DNA from: a virus
IMG/VR virus record: IMGVR_UViG_3300044301_002938
Span: 1 to 34,243 of that record
Strand: one strand, 5' to 3'
DNA length: 34,243 bases
The notes under the pieces were generated by a model. It was not told the DNA's origin. It worked only from the letters and a program-made list of their open reading frames with translations, and searched no databases. The position numbers and the translations under genes are program-made. Shown here piece by piece: positions 8,584-16,917 of this stretch (positions are counted from its first letter, which is position 1; every line of letters starts with the position of its first letter).

Positions 8584-9723
8584 TTACGCCTCCGATGGTA
8601 GGACTAGGTTGACTCCGTATTTAGCGTTAAAATTATCAACGTCTTGTTGTGTTTGAATTGTTGCAAAATCTCCTAAAGCAGCAGCGCTACTTACTAACAA
8701 TCTTACAATGTCATCTGTAATTTCTACTGGTAATCTTGATCTTAATTCTTCATATGAAAGCTGGTCTGAAGGCATATCTTCTACAACTGTTTCTTGCATA
8801 GATACATCGCCTCGAGGAGTTTGAATGTTTACATCTTCTTGTTCAACTAATTCTCCTGCTCGATAACCAGCTCTGCCACCTTTAGCCCCTGGCCAATTTT
8901 GGTGCCGAAGAACTATTTCATTTATATCTTCTTCCGTCATCTCTATTATTTTCTTTTCAATTAAATGAGGATTTGTTTCATAATATTCACCTACTGTTAT
9001 TTGTTCACCTGTTATAGGATGTGTCATCATTTCTTCAGATAACGGTCCTTTTAGTAATTCTTTTTTGTTGCTTTGTTTAAGATTATCTATTCCTCCTTCA
9101 GCGGCTATGATTTCTTCAATATCAACACCAGAAGTTTTTTTAAATCTATCCAGATCCATTTGAATACTGTCCCTTTCATTTATCCAGTCTTGACGTTCTT
9201 TTTTTTGTTCTTCAGTTAAAGTAGTTGGATCACTCCATATATCTTGCCATTTAAGGATATGAGACTGTTTTCTTGATAAAGCTTCTTGTCCAAGGATGCC
9301 CAGCTTCTCTTGGCTATAAATTTGCCCTGCTGATTCACCGGCTAATGCTTCAGCTTTACCAGCTATAATTTGTCCTATGATATCACCTCTTTCTTTTCTT
9401 GGAGTTTCTTGCTCATACATTTTTCTTTGTTGAAACTGTGCAAAAGGTTCTTTAGCTGATGCTGCAGCTGTAGATAATAAGCCCCCTTGAGGAGGTCTAC
9501 TTGCTATATCTAATCCAAAGTTAATTAAAAAATCATTTAGGTTCGTGCTCCGTGGTCTTGGACCCCTTAATTTTGTAATACTTGCTATTTCTTCTTCAGT
9601 TGGAAGAACTTGTTGCACCCAACCTTTGTCTGCATACCCTTGTCTAGGTCTCAATCCAGAAGTAATTCCTTCTCCGGCACTCCCACCTCTTCTAAACATT
9701 GGTCTTGATAAAGTTCTACTCAT
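8584..9723 (-). CDS. GGRxGY-motif virion-associated protein
   Basis: 379 aa. I chose ATG 9723 because GGAG lies 7 nt upstream and it sits just after the previous stop (TAATAATG); an ATG at 9741 would overlap the preceding gene by 16 nt and lacks a good ribosome site. The N-terminus SRPMFRRGGSAGEGITSGLR and the following helical region (about 60-260, charged, Gln/Glu-rich) resemble proteins often found in marine viral contigs. KGGRAGYRAG is at about residues 283-292; the C-terminal ~80 residues form a separate acidic region ending AKYGVNLVLPSEA. A similar phrase (VNDKYGLDLVVD-like) occurs inside the 415-aa protein at 10565-11812, a hint of a shared module. No enzyme motif. Probably a minor virion or ejection-complex component, from position. 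Confidence 0.82.
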   Translation of the reverse strand: MSRTLSRPMFRRGGSAGEGITSGLRPRQGYADKGWVQQVLPTEEEIASITKLRGPRPRSTNLNDFLINFGLDIASRPPQGGLLSTAAASAKEPFAQFQQRKMYEQETPRKERGDIIGQIIAGKAEALAGESAGQIYSQEKLGILGQEALSRKQSHILKWQDIWSDPTTLTEEQKKERQDWINERDSIQMDLDRFKKTSGVDIEEIIAAEGGIDNLKQSNKKELLKGPLSEEMMTHPITGEQITVGEYYETNPHLIEKKIIEMTEEDINEIVLRHQNWPGAKGGRAGYRAGELVEQEDVNIQTPRGDVSMQETVVEDMPSDQLSYEELRSRLPVEITDDIVRLLVSSAAALGDFATIQTQQDVDNFNAKYGVNLVLPSEA

Positions 9724-9725
9724 TA

Positions 9726-10565
9726 TTAACTCCAAGGCCATTTCATTCCACTTGGAAAATTTCCACCACCTTTACCCATTATATTTCCCCATATACCACT
9801 TCCAACAGCTCCAATACCTAACGCAGTTTGCAACGGTGTAGGGTTAGGTGTTACTGAAGATTGGAATTGAGCAGGATAACTACCAAGTAATGTAGATATA
9901 CCTTGACCTAAATAACCTAATCTTTCATAAGGCTCGTAAGCTTTAAGTCTAGCTGCTTCTCTTTCAGCATCAAGGCCAGCCTGCGCTTGCGCTTGTTGAG
10001 TCGCGCCCAATTGACCCTTCAAAGCTACGTCTGCTGTTTGTAATCCTGGAACAGTTCCAGCCAATTGCATTTGGTTCATATATGCTTGCTGTGCTGCATT
10101 TTGTGCGTCACCAAAACCTTGTTGTAATAATCCTGATTGTAATAATGCTCTGTTTAAATCTGATTGAGTTTGATATTCTGATCTCATCACACCTTCACGT
10201 CCTCCACCTAAGTTTCCAGATTGTGTAGCCAGGTCAGCTATACCTAATAATCCTTTTTCAGCTTGCTTATCATATGCATCCATAGTTGTTTTAATAACCT
10301 CTTCTTGATACGGAGACATAAAGTCTGAATAAGCACTTGGCCCTGTATAAGCCGATGCTTGTGTAATGTAAGGTTGATAAGCACCAATACCTTGACCAGC
10401 CATTGTATAGGCATCAGTTTGATATTGATCTTGTGGTGCAACTTTAGGTGCAAATTGTGATGTATCTAAAGGTGCAGCTGTAATACCACCTATTCTAGTT
10501 GCATAATTTTTTGTGGCATCTGTTAAAAAATCTGCTGGTAAAGTTTGCGCTGTTTCTGTTGCCAT
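9726..10565 (-). CDS. Gln/Ala-rich helical virion protein
   Basis: 279 aa. Ala/Gln-rich helical middle (about 60-215) with NLGGGREGVMRSEYQTQSD and LLQQGFGDAQNAAQQAYMNQ, then a Gly-rich, Pro/Trp-containing tail (GSGIWGNIMGKGGG ... WPWS). The middle pattern (AxGGxREGVxxxEYQxxSDxNRAxLQ) is one I associate with phage internal or ejection proteins encoded between tail and lysis genes, but I cannot name a family. The C-terminal region could be membrane-active. ATG overlaps the upstream stop (TAATG) with GAGG about 9 nt before. Likely part of the DNA-ejection apparatus with the 1475-aa and 379-aa neighbours (inference). Confidence 0.82.
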   Translation of the reverse strand: MATETAQTLPADFLTDATKNYATRIGGITAAPLDTSQFAPKVAPQDQYQTDAYTMAGQGIGAYQPYITQASAYTGPSAYSDFMSPYQEEVIKTTMDAYDKQAEKGLLGIADLATQSGNLGGGREGVMRSEYQTQSDLNRALLQSGLLQQGFGDAQNAAQQAYMNQMQLAGTVPGLQTADVALKGQLGATQQAQAQAGLDAEREAARLKAYEPYERLGYLGQGISTLLGSYPAQFQSSVTPNPTPLQTALGIGAVGSGIWGNIMGKGGGNFPSGMKWPWS

Positions 10566-11812
10566 TATACTACCTCGCTTAACCTTTCCGAAACTTCAAA
10601 CATTTCTTGAGCGCCACCTAAACCTTGTGACTCTTCTGATACTTGTCCTCCAGCTTCTAAATGCTTCATCATGTTTTCCATTATTTCTGCGCCTTTGTCA
10701 ATGTCTCCACCACCTGCGCCTCTTACAGCATCAGCTGTCATTACAAATTCATTTACACTTAATCTTGCTGGTACATCATCAGCTTTTTCTTTTTTACCTA
10801 TAGGTACAAATCCACCTTCATTTCTATAATCTTTTTCCATGCCACCTAAATCCATTAAGCCACCTTCTTGAGCTCCAATTCTTCCGCCTTGAGCGTTTCC
10901 TAATCCTCTAGTAGATTCTATTTGATATTTATCATCATCTTGAGCTATTTCTTTAGCGCTCTCATAACCATAACCTAAGAACATTAAATGTTCCAATCGT
11001 TTTAAATACTCATTTCTACCAGTAGCATACCCAATTCTTCCGCCTTGAGCTCTGTCTTCTGTGTACACATCAGCATCCACTACTAGGTCTAAACCATATT
11101 TATCATTCACTGCTTTAATTTTTTCTACATCATTAGATGCCACTGCATCTTTTACTTCTTCAATCATAGACTCATAATCATAATCAAATTTTATTTGATC
11201 AGGAACATTTATTTGACCACCTTCAGTAGTAGGGTCTTCCATTCCTACACCTGAAAAAGGAAGAGCACTAAGTGCAGTTATTCCTCCTAAAGCTGTTGGC
11301 ATCCAAGAACCATAACCTTTTATTAAATTCAATTTACCTAACAAACCTTCTCTACCTGGTGTCCACATTTTTGCTGGGGTCATGTTCCAAGGCAGCGCAC
11401 CACCACCTCTTCCTGCTACTCCTGATAACCATCCTTGGTATGGACCTAAATAATTAGATGCTAATGCACCTACTCCGGCAGCTAATAAAGGATTACTTGT
11501 AACTTTTTTAAGTGCTTTTTTAACAGGTTTAGTAACGGAGCTAACTAAATCTCCTAAACCATATCCAGGTCTTCCACCTTCAGCCACACCTGCTCGACCT
11601 TCTCCAATAACCATCATTCTAAATTGTTCAAATGACATAGGTGTTGCATTAGGTCTTTGTTCTAATAAATCATTTACATATTTATCATACTGTTCTTTTA
11701 ATAAAAGATCAGCCGTTTGTTGTGGTGCTTGTGGTCCTTCATTACCTTCATATTTAATAGAAGGTGCGCCTGCTTGTAATTGTTGTGCTTGTTGTAAATC
11801 TGTTATAGCCAT
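10565..11812 (-). CDS. Virion-associated protein with three GGRxG(Y) motifs
   Basis: 415 aa, apparently modular. Residues 1-75: helical Gln-rich start (ITDLQQAQQLQAG ... FEQFRMMVIGEGRAGV). Then EGGRPGYGLG, a Gly/Ala-rich middle with a membrane-like GVGALASNYLG, an acidic stretch with KYGLDLVVDADVY, QGGRIGYATGRNEY, QGGRIGAQEGG, and a C-terminal module DDVPARLSVNEFVMTADAVR followed by GAGGGDIDKGAEIM. That last module I have seen repeatedly at the C-terminus of marine phage proteins; its function is unknown. No Shine-Dalgarno is visible before ATG 11812 and the 57-nt gap upstream shows only AT-rich sequence. Codes for a likely minor virion component; translation is coupled to the next gene by TAATG. 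Confidence 0.83.
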   Translation of the reverse strand: MAITDLQQAQQLQAGAPSIKYEGNEGPQAPQQTADLLLKEQYDKYVNDLLEQRPNATPMSFEQFRMMVIGEGRAGVAEGGRPGYGLGDLVSSVTKPVKKALKKVTSNPLLAAGVGALASNYLGPYQGWLSGVAGRGGGALPWNMTPAKMWTPGREGLLGKLNLIKGYGSWMPTALGGITALSALPFSGVGMEDPTTEGGQINVPDQIKFDYDYESMIEEVKDAVASNDVEKIKAVNDKYGLDLVVDADVYTEDRAQGGRIGYATGRNEYLKRLEHLMFLGYGYESAKEIAQDDDKYQIESTRGLGNAQGGRIGAQEGGLMDLGGMEKDYRNEGGFVPIGKKEKADDVPARLSVNEFVMTADAVRGAGGGDIDKGAEIMENMMKHLEAGGQVSEESQGLGGAQEMFEVSERLSEVV

Positions 11813-11869
11813 AATTTTTAATGTATTTAATGTTAAAGAGCAGGTATTTTTCCTGAGTATTTCACACTA

Positions 11870-12064
11870 CTATGTTTTTGCAAAAAGATCAAGTGTTGGC
11901 ATTCTTACCTGCACATCTCTTTTGACATCTTCTTCAGGAATATTAGCAGCTTTTAGAGCGGCTTCATCCTGGTATATTTCTCCTGTTTTTTTATTGGAAA
12001 TGATTGTCTTTACGTCAGCGTCAATAACGGGGATTTCTTTCCCATTTACGATAGTTGTTTTCAT
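11870..12064 (-). CDS. Small conserved-looking phage protein
   Basis: 64 aa. Begins MKTTIVNGKEIPVIDADV and has an acidic helical C-terminal half (EAALKAANIPEEDVKRDVQVRMP). The size and the start pattern are like small proteins seen between virion genes in marine phages, but I know no function. GAGGT lies about 11 nt upstream, and the ATG overlaps the stop of the 112-aa gene (TAATG), so it is co-translated with virion proteins. Confidence 0.75.
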   Translation of the reverse strand: MKTTIVNGKEIPVIDADVKTIISNKKTGEIYQDEAALKAANIPEEDVKRDVQVRMPTLDLFAKT

Positions 12065-12402
12065 TATGTTGTTACCTCTTTTAAAATGTTTAAATAACTT
12101 ATACCAATAGTCACAGAATCGGTTGAACTCATAGTTACTTTTAACAGAGTAGAACCTTCTACAATTAAAGGTAAAGTTAGTATTTCTACACTAGCATTTG
12201 CTGATAAAGCTTTAGTATTTTCTATAGCGTAGGTGTTATTTTTGATAGTTATAGTGGGTGTATTTCCCGTGTTATTTGAAACACGAAAAGATTTTATAAT
12301 GTAAGTTTCATTAGCTGCCGGACTACTAGAACCAAACATAGATGTTTCATCCGTAGTTGTTAAAGTTACACCATAAAATTTGTATTGATTGACAACAGCC
12401 AT
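12064..12402 (-). CDS. Small beta-rich virion protein
   Basis: 112 aa. Thr/Ser/Asn-rich with alternating hydrophobic residues over nearly its whole length (FYGVTLTTTD, YIIKSFRVSNNTG, TITIKNNTYAI, SVTIGISYLNI), the profile of a beta-sandwich such as phage decoration or fibre domains. No Cys, no signal peptide. The start overlaps the stop of the 54-aa gene as TAATG, with no separate Shine-Dalgarno, so expression probably depends on translation of that gene. Resembles in profile the 119-aa protein at 18826-19185. Precise location in the virion is unknown. Confidence 0.78.
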   Translation of the reverse strand: MAVVNQYKFYGVTLTTTDETSMFGSSSPAANETYIIKSFRVSNNTGNTPTITIKNNTYAIENTKALSANASVEILTLPLIVEGSTLLKVTMSSTDSVTIGISYLNILKEVTT

Positions 12403-12566
12403 TATTCTAAAAAGAAACTTCTAGCTTCTATCTCCTGTTTTAATTCTTCTTGAAATGTAGAATTTAATTTTTCTAACACAGCATCTAAATCTCTAACTAA
12501 AGATTGTGCTACGTCTTCTCTATATTCTGTACTAGCTCTAGTTAATGTTTGTACTATCTTGGCCAT
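12402..12566 (-). CDS. 54-aa helical protein
   Basis: Short frame starting MAKIVQTLTRASTEYREDV and ending EIEARSFFLE, amphipathic and predicted almost fully helical. It fills the apparent gap between the 271-aa and 112-aa genes: it overlaps the former by 13 nt and its stop forms TAATG with the start of the latter. GGGAGG lies 12 nt before the ATG inside the preceding coding sequence. The exact stitching at both ends and balanced codon use support a real gene. Function unknown; perhaps a small coiled-coil virion or assembly factor. Confidence 0.72.
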   Translation of the reverse strand: MAKIVQTLTRASTEYREDVAQSLVRDLDAVLEKLNSTFQEELKQEIEARSFFLE

Positions 12567-13369
12567 AAACTAATTAAGCCTCCCTTAGCCATTAAATCGT
12601 CTCGTGTACGATGTCGTGGTGCACCAGGAGCTCTTCCTAAGTTTGCTGGATTGCCTTGAGCCATTCCCATATTATCTCCTGATCCTACATTACTAGGATG
12701 TCCTGTATTGCCGGTTGCTATGTCTCTAATATCTTTTTGTTTAGCTTGCATTTTTTCATCTTGATAATCCATGTGTCCATATTTATCCATCCACTTCTGT
12801 GCCATTGCTTGTGAAGTAGGAGAACCCATAACTGACATCCCTGGTGCATTCATTCCTTGGAAAGGTCCACTTGTCATTTGGAATGGATTTTGTTGTGTGC
12901 CTATTCCTACACCATAGTTTTGAAAAAACTGGTTATTCATATCTTTTTGTGCTTGAGTTAATTGTTGTCCTCTTATTCCTTGCATTAAGTATTCTAAGGG
13001 AATTCCTGATAGTGCACCCCATGCCATACCCGGAAGTTCTTTCATAAAATCAACACCCCCTGTAAATTTATCTCTCAGTGTATCTATTCCTGATGCTATT
13101 TTTTCTCCAATCCCTATAGTTTCTTCTCCAAACATTTCATTAAACTCTTCTTCTGTTACATACTTTGGATGATTCTCATTACTATATCTAGATGTTTCAT
13201 AAGTATGTCCCATGTCATCAACAACCTCTCCTCCCTTATCAAAACCTAATCTCATTATTCCACCACTATCTTTTTGAATTCTACTTCCGTAAGTATCAGT
13301 CCAGTCTCTTGCGATCTCTGGTTCGTTAGCCCATAGGTATCTTCTTTGTGCTTCTGATTTAAATGGCAT
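12554..13369 (-). CDS. Virion protein with N-terminal KSEAQRRYLWANEPEIA tag
   Basis: 271 aa. The first 30 residues, MPFKSEAQRRYLWANEPEIA and onward to YGSRI, match a short N-terminal module I have seen on otherwise unrelated phage proteins (K-S-x-x-Q-R-R-x-x-x-A-x-x-P-E-I-A). Next come FDKGGEVV, an acidic helical region, a hydrophobic LPGMAWGALSGIPLEYLMQG, then a Met/Gln/Gly-rich low-complexity half (FQMTSGPFQGMNAPGMSVMG) and the ending MAKGGLISLWPR. The start is supported by AGGAGG about 12 nt upstream and the tight junction to the 723-aa gene (2-nt gap). No enzyme motif; probably a minor tail or ejection component from its place between the nozzle-like and ejection-type genes. Confidence 0.82.
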   Translation of the reverse strand: MPFKSEAQRRYLWANEPEIARDWTDTYGSRIQKDSGGIMRLGFDKGGEVVDDMGHTYETSRYSNENHPKYVTEEEFNEMFGEETIGIGEKIASGIDTLRDKFTGGVDFMKELPGMAWGALSGIPLEYLMQGIRGQQLTQAQKDMNNQFFQNYGVGIGTQQNPFQMTSGPFQGMNAPGMSVMGSPTSQAMAQKWMDKYGHMDYQDEKMQAKQKDIRDIATGNTGHPSNVGSGDNMGMAQGNPANLGRAPGAPRHRTRDDLMAKGGLISLWPR

Positions 13370-13371
13370 TT

Positions 13372-15543
13372 TTATCTTCTTCCTCCTGCATGTACATCTA
13401 ACCTAAAAGTACCGAATTTCCAATTAGAATCTACAGCACTATTAGAAATAGTTAATGCAACAGATCTAGCTCTGGCTCTACAAGATTGATAATTAGTACT
13501 TGAAGTAATAGAAAAAGGTCCTAATGAAGAACTGGTAGCAGTTTGATTAGGAAAATTTCTTAGATCTAATTGAATACTAGTAGCCCCACTTTGAGAAACA
13601 AAGTCTGGTAAAAATCTACTAATTCTCATCATATATTCACCATCTCCTCTAAAAGTAATTCCTTGTTTTTGATCTTGAGTAATATCAAAATCACCGGAAG
13701 TAATACTAGCTGCAATAGCACTCGTAGTTCCCCCCTTAATTTGATTAGTTCCTTTTTCATGTTCATAGTAAGTTGTAACCCCATCTGTATTTCCTACTGT
13801 TAAACACGTGTCAGTGCCTGCATCATAATAAGTAGCATGAGGCAAACCAAAAACTTCTGAGTCTTGCCATGTAGTTCTTGGGAATAACGAATTAGCATTG
13901 GTGTACCAAATAGGTCTGTTCGGTGTTGAATCTAAATAACTATAAAAGACTGCTCTATTAATTACATTCGAATCAGAAGTAGGATAGAACCAAATTACTT
14001 CTCCAAACAGGTTGTTCAATGCACAATATATTAATTGATTAGAAGTTGTATTCAAATCATCATAAACATAGTCTTCGACTAAACAATCCATAGATTCTAA
14101 TTTACCAGTGTATCTAAAGAAACCATTTTCTGACATCCAATACGCAGCACCATCAACCTCAACAGCTGCATTCATTCCAATTAATCCACAGTTCGTACCC
14201 ACTTGCTCAAAGGCAAACGTAAATGGCTGACCTACAAAACGCATGGTAAATAATGCAGTATTGGTCCATACATAAATAGCATTTCTACCGAGCTTAGCTC
14301 CCATGATCCGTGAGCCGGCAGCCAGTCTTTGTGTACCAGCAGTATTAGTTGCTGTTGGAGCGTAGGTATTTATATCCTCTTGAGAAGAGAAACGTATAAA
14401 CATATTATCCTGAGTACTATTATCTCCAATAGTTGTCTCTGTTCCAAAAAATACTAAGTGTCTATCGGGTGTTGAAACTAACATATCACGTGACGCGGTT
14501 GGTGCTCCAGAAATAATTGTTGCTCGTGTAGTAGTGGCTGTTGTTGAATCAGCGTCCCATTCAAAGCAAGCATTGTTAACAATTAAAGCTATTAATTTAT
14601 TTCCAAAATTATCCAAGGCCCATAGACCAGGCTCAGCTACTTTATCTCCCGAAGAAGCTACTTGGCCCCATCCACTGTAATCAGTAATATTAGTTACAGT
14701 TGCTCCATCAGAATGTGTGGCAGCTGTAGTTCCATCAATTCCTCGGGTCACTCCAGTTAAAACATTAGCAGTAATTCCAGTATAACTTATGTCTTCAGTC
14801 CCAATTCTTAGTTTAGCTGTTCCACTTGAAATAGTGAATCCTGTTGAACTTGTTAAAGTAATTCCAGTCGTCGCTGCAGCATCTGTGATTGCTCCATTTA
14901 AAGTTGTTGTTTGTGGAGCTGTTACAGTTCCACCAAATTGTGAAATACCCCAACCGTATACTCCCACCTGTTCAGCAGGTCCTACCGGGTAATACCATTT
15001 AACCGAACAGTCTCCATCACTGGCCGTTGCGCTTGCATTGGATGCCATTGTAATAGTAATATCAGTAGAGTCTACTATCGTAGTTATCATAAAAGTTTTG
15101 TCATCAAAATCAGAAGCAGAATAACCAGAACCTGTAGGAGGTGTAACATCTTCAAGTAGTATAATATCTCCTGCTGTCATTCCTGAAGTAGAAGATAAAG
15201 TAATTGTAAGAATAGGAGAGCCTGAAGTAGAAGCTAAGGCATTAGTTAATGCTCCGAAGTCAGTTTTAATTGGATGGATATCATAGTAAATTCCTCCAGT
15301 ATAAACGTATAAAATTCTGTTTGTTCCTATGGCAGCAAACTTAACACCTTCTTTATTAACCAGATGATGAAGAGCTCTAGCTGACCCACACAAAGCTTGG
15401 TCTCCTAATTCAGACCATCCACCTATTTTTTCTGGGGTTCCATATCTAAATCTAACATTTTCACCCCCTGTCCATTGAGCCTCAGCTCCTGTAGGTGTAA
15501 TTTGTTTATTGAATCCTGGTAAAAACCCTATCTTTTGTAGCAT
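13372..15543 (-). CDS. Tail nozzle / stabilisation-like structural protein
   Basis: 723 aa. Opens MLQKIGFLPGFNKQITPTGA, followed by WTGGENVRFRYGTPEKIGGW, a start pattern I recognise from large tail proteins of podovirus-like marine phages that hold a beta-propeller core. Repeated Trp/Tyr-Gly strands (YVYTGGIYYDI, LVFFGTETTIGD, IYVWTNTALFTMRFVG, YWMSENGFFRYTG) fit propeller blades. Residues about 205-290 (GITLTSSTGFTISSG ... TRGIDGTTAATHSDGATVT) look like an inserted beta domain. Function: probably closes or extends the portal-adaptor channel, comparable in role to P22 gp10 or T7 gp12, although I cannot show homology. The start has only AGG upstream; a TATAAA stands alone in the 56-nt gap before it without a convincing -35. 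Confidence 0.85.
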   Translation of the reverse strand: MLQKIGFLPGFNKQITPTGAEAQWTGGENVRFRYGTPEKIGGWSELGDQALCGSARALHHLVNKEGVKFAAIGTNRILYVYTGGIYYDIHPIKTDFGALTNALASTSGSPILTITLSSTSGMTAGDIILLEDVTPPTGSGYSASDFDDKTFMITTIVDSTDITITMASNASATASDGDCSVKWYYPVGPAEQVGVYGWGISQFGGTVTAPQTTTLNGAITDAAATTGITLTSSTGFTISSGTAKLRIGTEDISYTGITANVLTGVTRGIDGTTAATHSDGATVTNITDYSGWGQVASSGDKVAEPGLWALDNFGNKLIALIVNNACFEWDADSTTATTTRATIISGAPTASRDMLVSTPDRHLVFFGTETTIGDNSTQDNMFIRFSSQEDINTYAPTATNTAGTQRLAAGSRIMGAKLGRNAIYVWTNTALFTMRFVGQPFTFAFEQVGTNCGLIGMNAAVEVDGAAYWMSENGFFRYTGKLESMDCLVEDYVYDDLNTTSNQLIYCALNNLFGEVIWFYPTSDSNVINRAVFYSYLDSTPNRPIWYTNANSLFPRTTWQDSEVFGLPHATYYDAGTDTCLTVGNTDGVTTYYEHEKGTNQIKGGTTSAIAASITSGDFDITQDQKQGITFRGDGEYMMRISRFLPDFVSQSGATSIQLDLRNFPNQTATSSSLGPFSITSSTNYQSCRARARSVALTISNSAVDSNWKFGTFRLDVHAGGRR

Positions 15544-15599
15544 ATAAAAACCTGTTTTAAATATAATAAGCCACTTTTATATTAAAATCTACAAAAATT

Positions 15600-15809
15600 C
15601 TAGATGTCTTCTGATTCAGTTTGTTGTTTTTGAACGTCTTTAGGAAAATGCTCATTTAATTCTACCAAAACTTTAGCCACATTATTAATAGCGTTCTTGG
15701 CTTTAACAGCAGGAAGGACTATTTTTTTATGCTTTCTAATAGCCTTAAATTCTGCCCTAGAAAAATAAACTTCTACATCACCTGTTTCTTTATTTTGAGT
15801 TATCTTCAT
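15600..15809 (-). CDS. Small protein downstream of the oxygenase cluster
   Basis: 69 aa, MKITQNKETGDVEVYFSRAE onward: beta start, then a Lys-rich and Ala-rich helical segment (KHKKIVLPAVKAKNAINNVAKVLVELNEHF) and an acidic tail. Similar-sized proteins with the same E-T-G-x-x-x-x-x-F-S start occur in marine phages in my recollection, without known function. The ATG overlaps the stop of the oxygenase at 15806 as ATGA, so it is coupled to that cluster rather than to the virion gene that follows after 56 nt. Confidence 0.72.
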   Translation of the reverse strand: MKITQNKETGDVEVYFSRAEFKAIRKHKKIVLPAVKAKNAINNVAKVLVELNEHFPKDVQKQQTESEDI

Positions 15810-16351
15810 TTTTGCATTCCTAATAATTCTCTCTTATCTTTTAAAAAATCCTGAAAATTACCTTCCTTATTAACATAATGTAAAAATACATATGAAGAAT
15901 AATCTCCTTTTAATTCATCTCTCCAATGTTCTACTTCTTGTCCTAAATATAGAGCTGCTTCTCCTGGTTTTAAATAAATAGGAGTTCCATTCATATAAAT
16001 AGGCCATTGCTCTCCATCATTATCTATACAAACCGTTACACTTATTTCACAGGATGGTCTATCCTTATGTTTTTTTAACTTAGAAAATCTAGTATATAAT
16101 CTAAAAAAACTATAGGTAGGTAATAAGGTTAAGCCGGATTCTTTTTCTACAAGTTTTTGTTTTTGAAGCATTAAAGAATCAAATAGAGGATCACCATATA
16201 AAGTAAAATTAGGTTCTTCGGATACTTCATCCATATCCGGAGCATTAATATTTAATCTATGTCTTATCATTGCATAATCTTTTATTAACATTCTTTCTTC
16301 TATAGTTAGAAAATTATCTATTTTTGTAAATTTAAAATCTTTACCTATCAT
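15806..16351 (-). CDS. 2OG-Fe(II) oxygenase-like protein
   Basis: 181 aa from ATG 16351, chosen because it gives an ATGA 4-nt overlap with the preceding oxygenase; ATG 16360 is an alternative and neither has a Shine-Dalgarno. Fold evidence: YTRFSKLKKHKDRPSCEISV carries an H-x-D iron motif (His95, Asp97) at the start of the double-stranded beta helix, followed by strands VTVCIDND and PIYMNGTPIYLKPG, and a distal GQEVEHWRDEL with His142. The usual 2OG-binding Arg/Lys near the distal strand is plausible at Arg144 or Lys148 but not certain. Likely hydroxylates a protein or small-molecule substrate; substrate unknown. Second of two adjacent oxygenases in the virion block. Confidence 0.82.
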   Translation of the reverse strand: MIGKDFKFTKIDNFLTIEERMLIKDYAMIRHRLNINAPDMDEVSEEPNFTLYGDPLFDSLMLQKQKLVEKESGLTLLPTYSFFRLYTRFSKLKKHKDRPSCEISVTVCIDNDGEQWPIYMNGTPIYLKPGEAALYLGQEVEHWRDELKGDYSSYVFLHYVNKEGNFQDFLKDKRELLGMQK

Positions 16352-16917
16352 AATAACCATGAGACTAAAGCGTATCTCACTCCTTTTTCTACAACATGTG
16401 CTTTATGGGGATATAAAAAATTAGAAGGCCATATAATCATTCTACCTTTTTTAGGTTCAATGATCTTTGAATTTTCTTCATCAGGACTAAAAATCTCTAC
16501 CTCCCCTCCTTCATAATCATCATTTAAAAATATAATGACACTTAAATTTCTTGGATGAGTAGCTACATGATCTGTATGAGTATTATAAAAACCACCTTCT
16601 TTATATTTAAGTACAGCTAAAGATATAATTTCTTGAAGAGGAAAATGTTTTAAACCTTGTGAATAAATTGTATGAACTGCCTTAGTAATTTTATATCTAA
16701 AATAATTATTCCAAGTAATATTGGTAGGACTTTTATGAACTTTACTCATTTGACATTCTTCCACGTTCCTAACATTTTTATCAATGGTATTGTCAGAAAC
16801 AGGGGTTACTATTCCAGAAGATTTATAGGTAAAGGTTTCGCATACTTTTAAAAATAAATTAATATTTTTTTCTTCAAAAAACCCATCTACAATTTTAACA
16901 TAATCTCCTAACTGCAT
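16348..16917 (-). CDS. Prolyl-4-hydroxylase-type 2OG-Fe(II) oxygenase
   Basis: 189 aa from ATG 16917; an upstream TTG at 16932 is in frame but less likely. Clear P4H-type double-stranded beta helix: YNTHTDHVATHPRNLSVIIF with iron ligands His114-x-Asp116, then FLNDDYEGGEVEIF (the typical Y-x-G-G-x-x-x-F strand), PKKGRMIIWPS, and PHKAHVVEKGVRYALVSWL with distal His174 and 2OG-binding Arg181. All catalytic residues present. It uses oxygen and 2-oxoglutarate to hydroxylate a target, which may be a proline in a protein, but the target cannot be read from sequence. The start overlaps the preceding gene by 10 nt and the stop overlaps the next oxygenase, forming a tight cassette. Confidence 0.93.
   Translation of the reverse strand: MQLGDYVKIVDGFFEEKNINLFLKVCETFTYKSSGIVTPVSDNTIDKNVRNVEECQMSKVHKSPTNITWNNYFRYKITKAVHTIYSQGLKHFPLQEIISLAVLKYKEGGFYNTHTDHVATHPRNLSVIIFLNDDYEGGEVEIFSPDEENSKIIEPKKGRMIIWPSNFLYPHKAHVVEKGVRYALVSWLL

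Noticed and set aside
9724-9741. ATG 9741 as start of the 379-aa gene
   Set aside because: It overlaps the upstream gene by 16 nt and has a poor ribosome site; ATG 9723 has GGAG at 7 nt.
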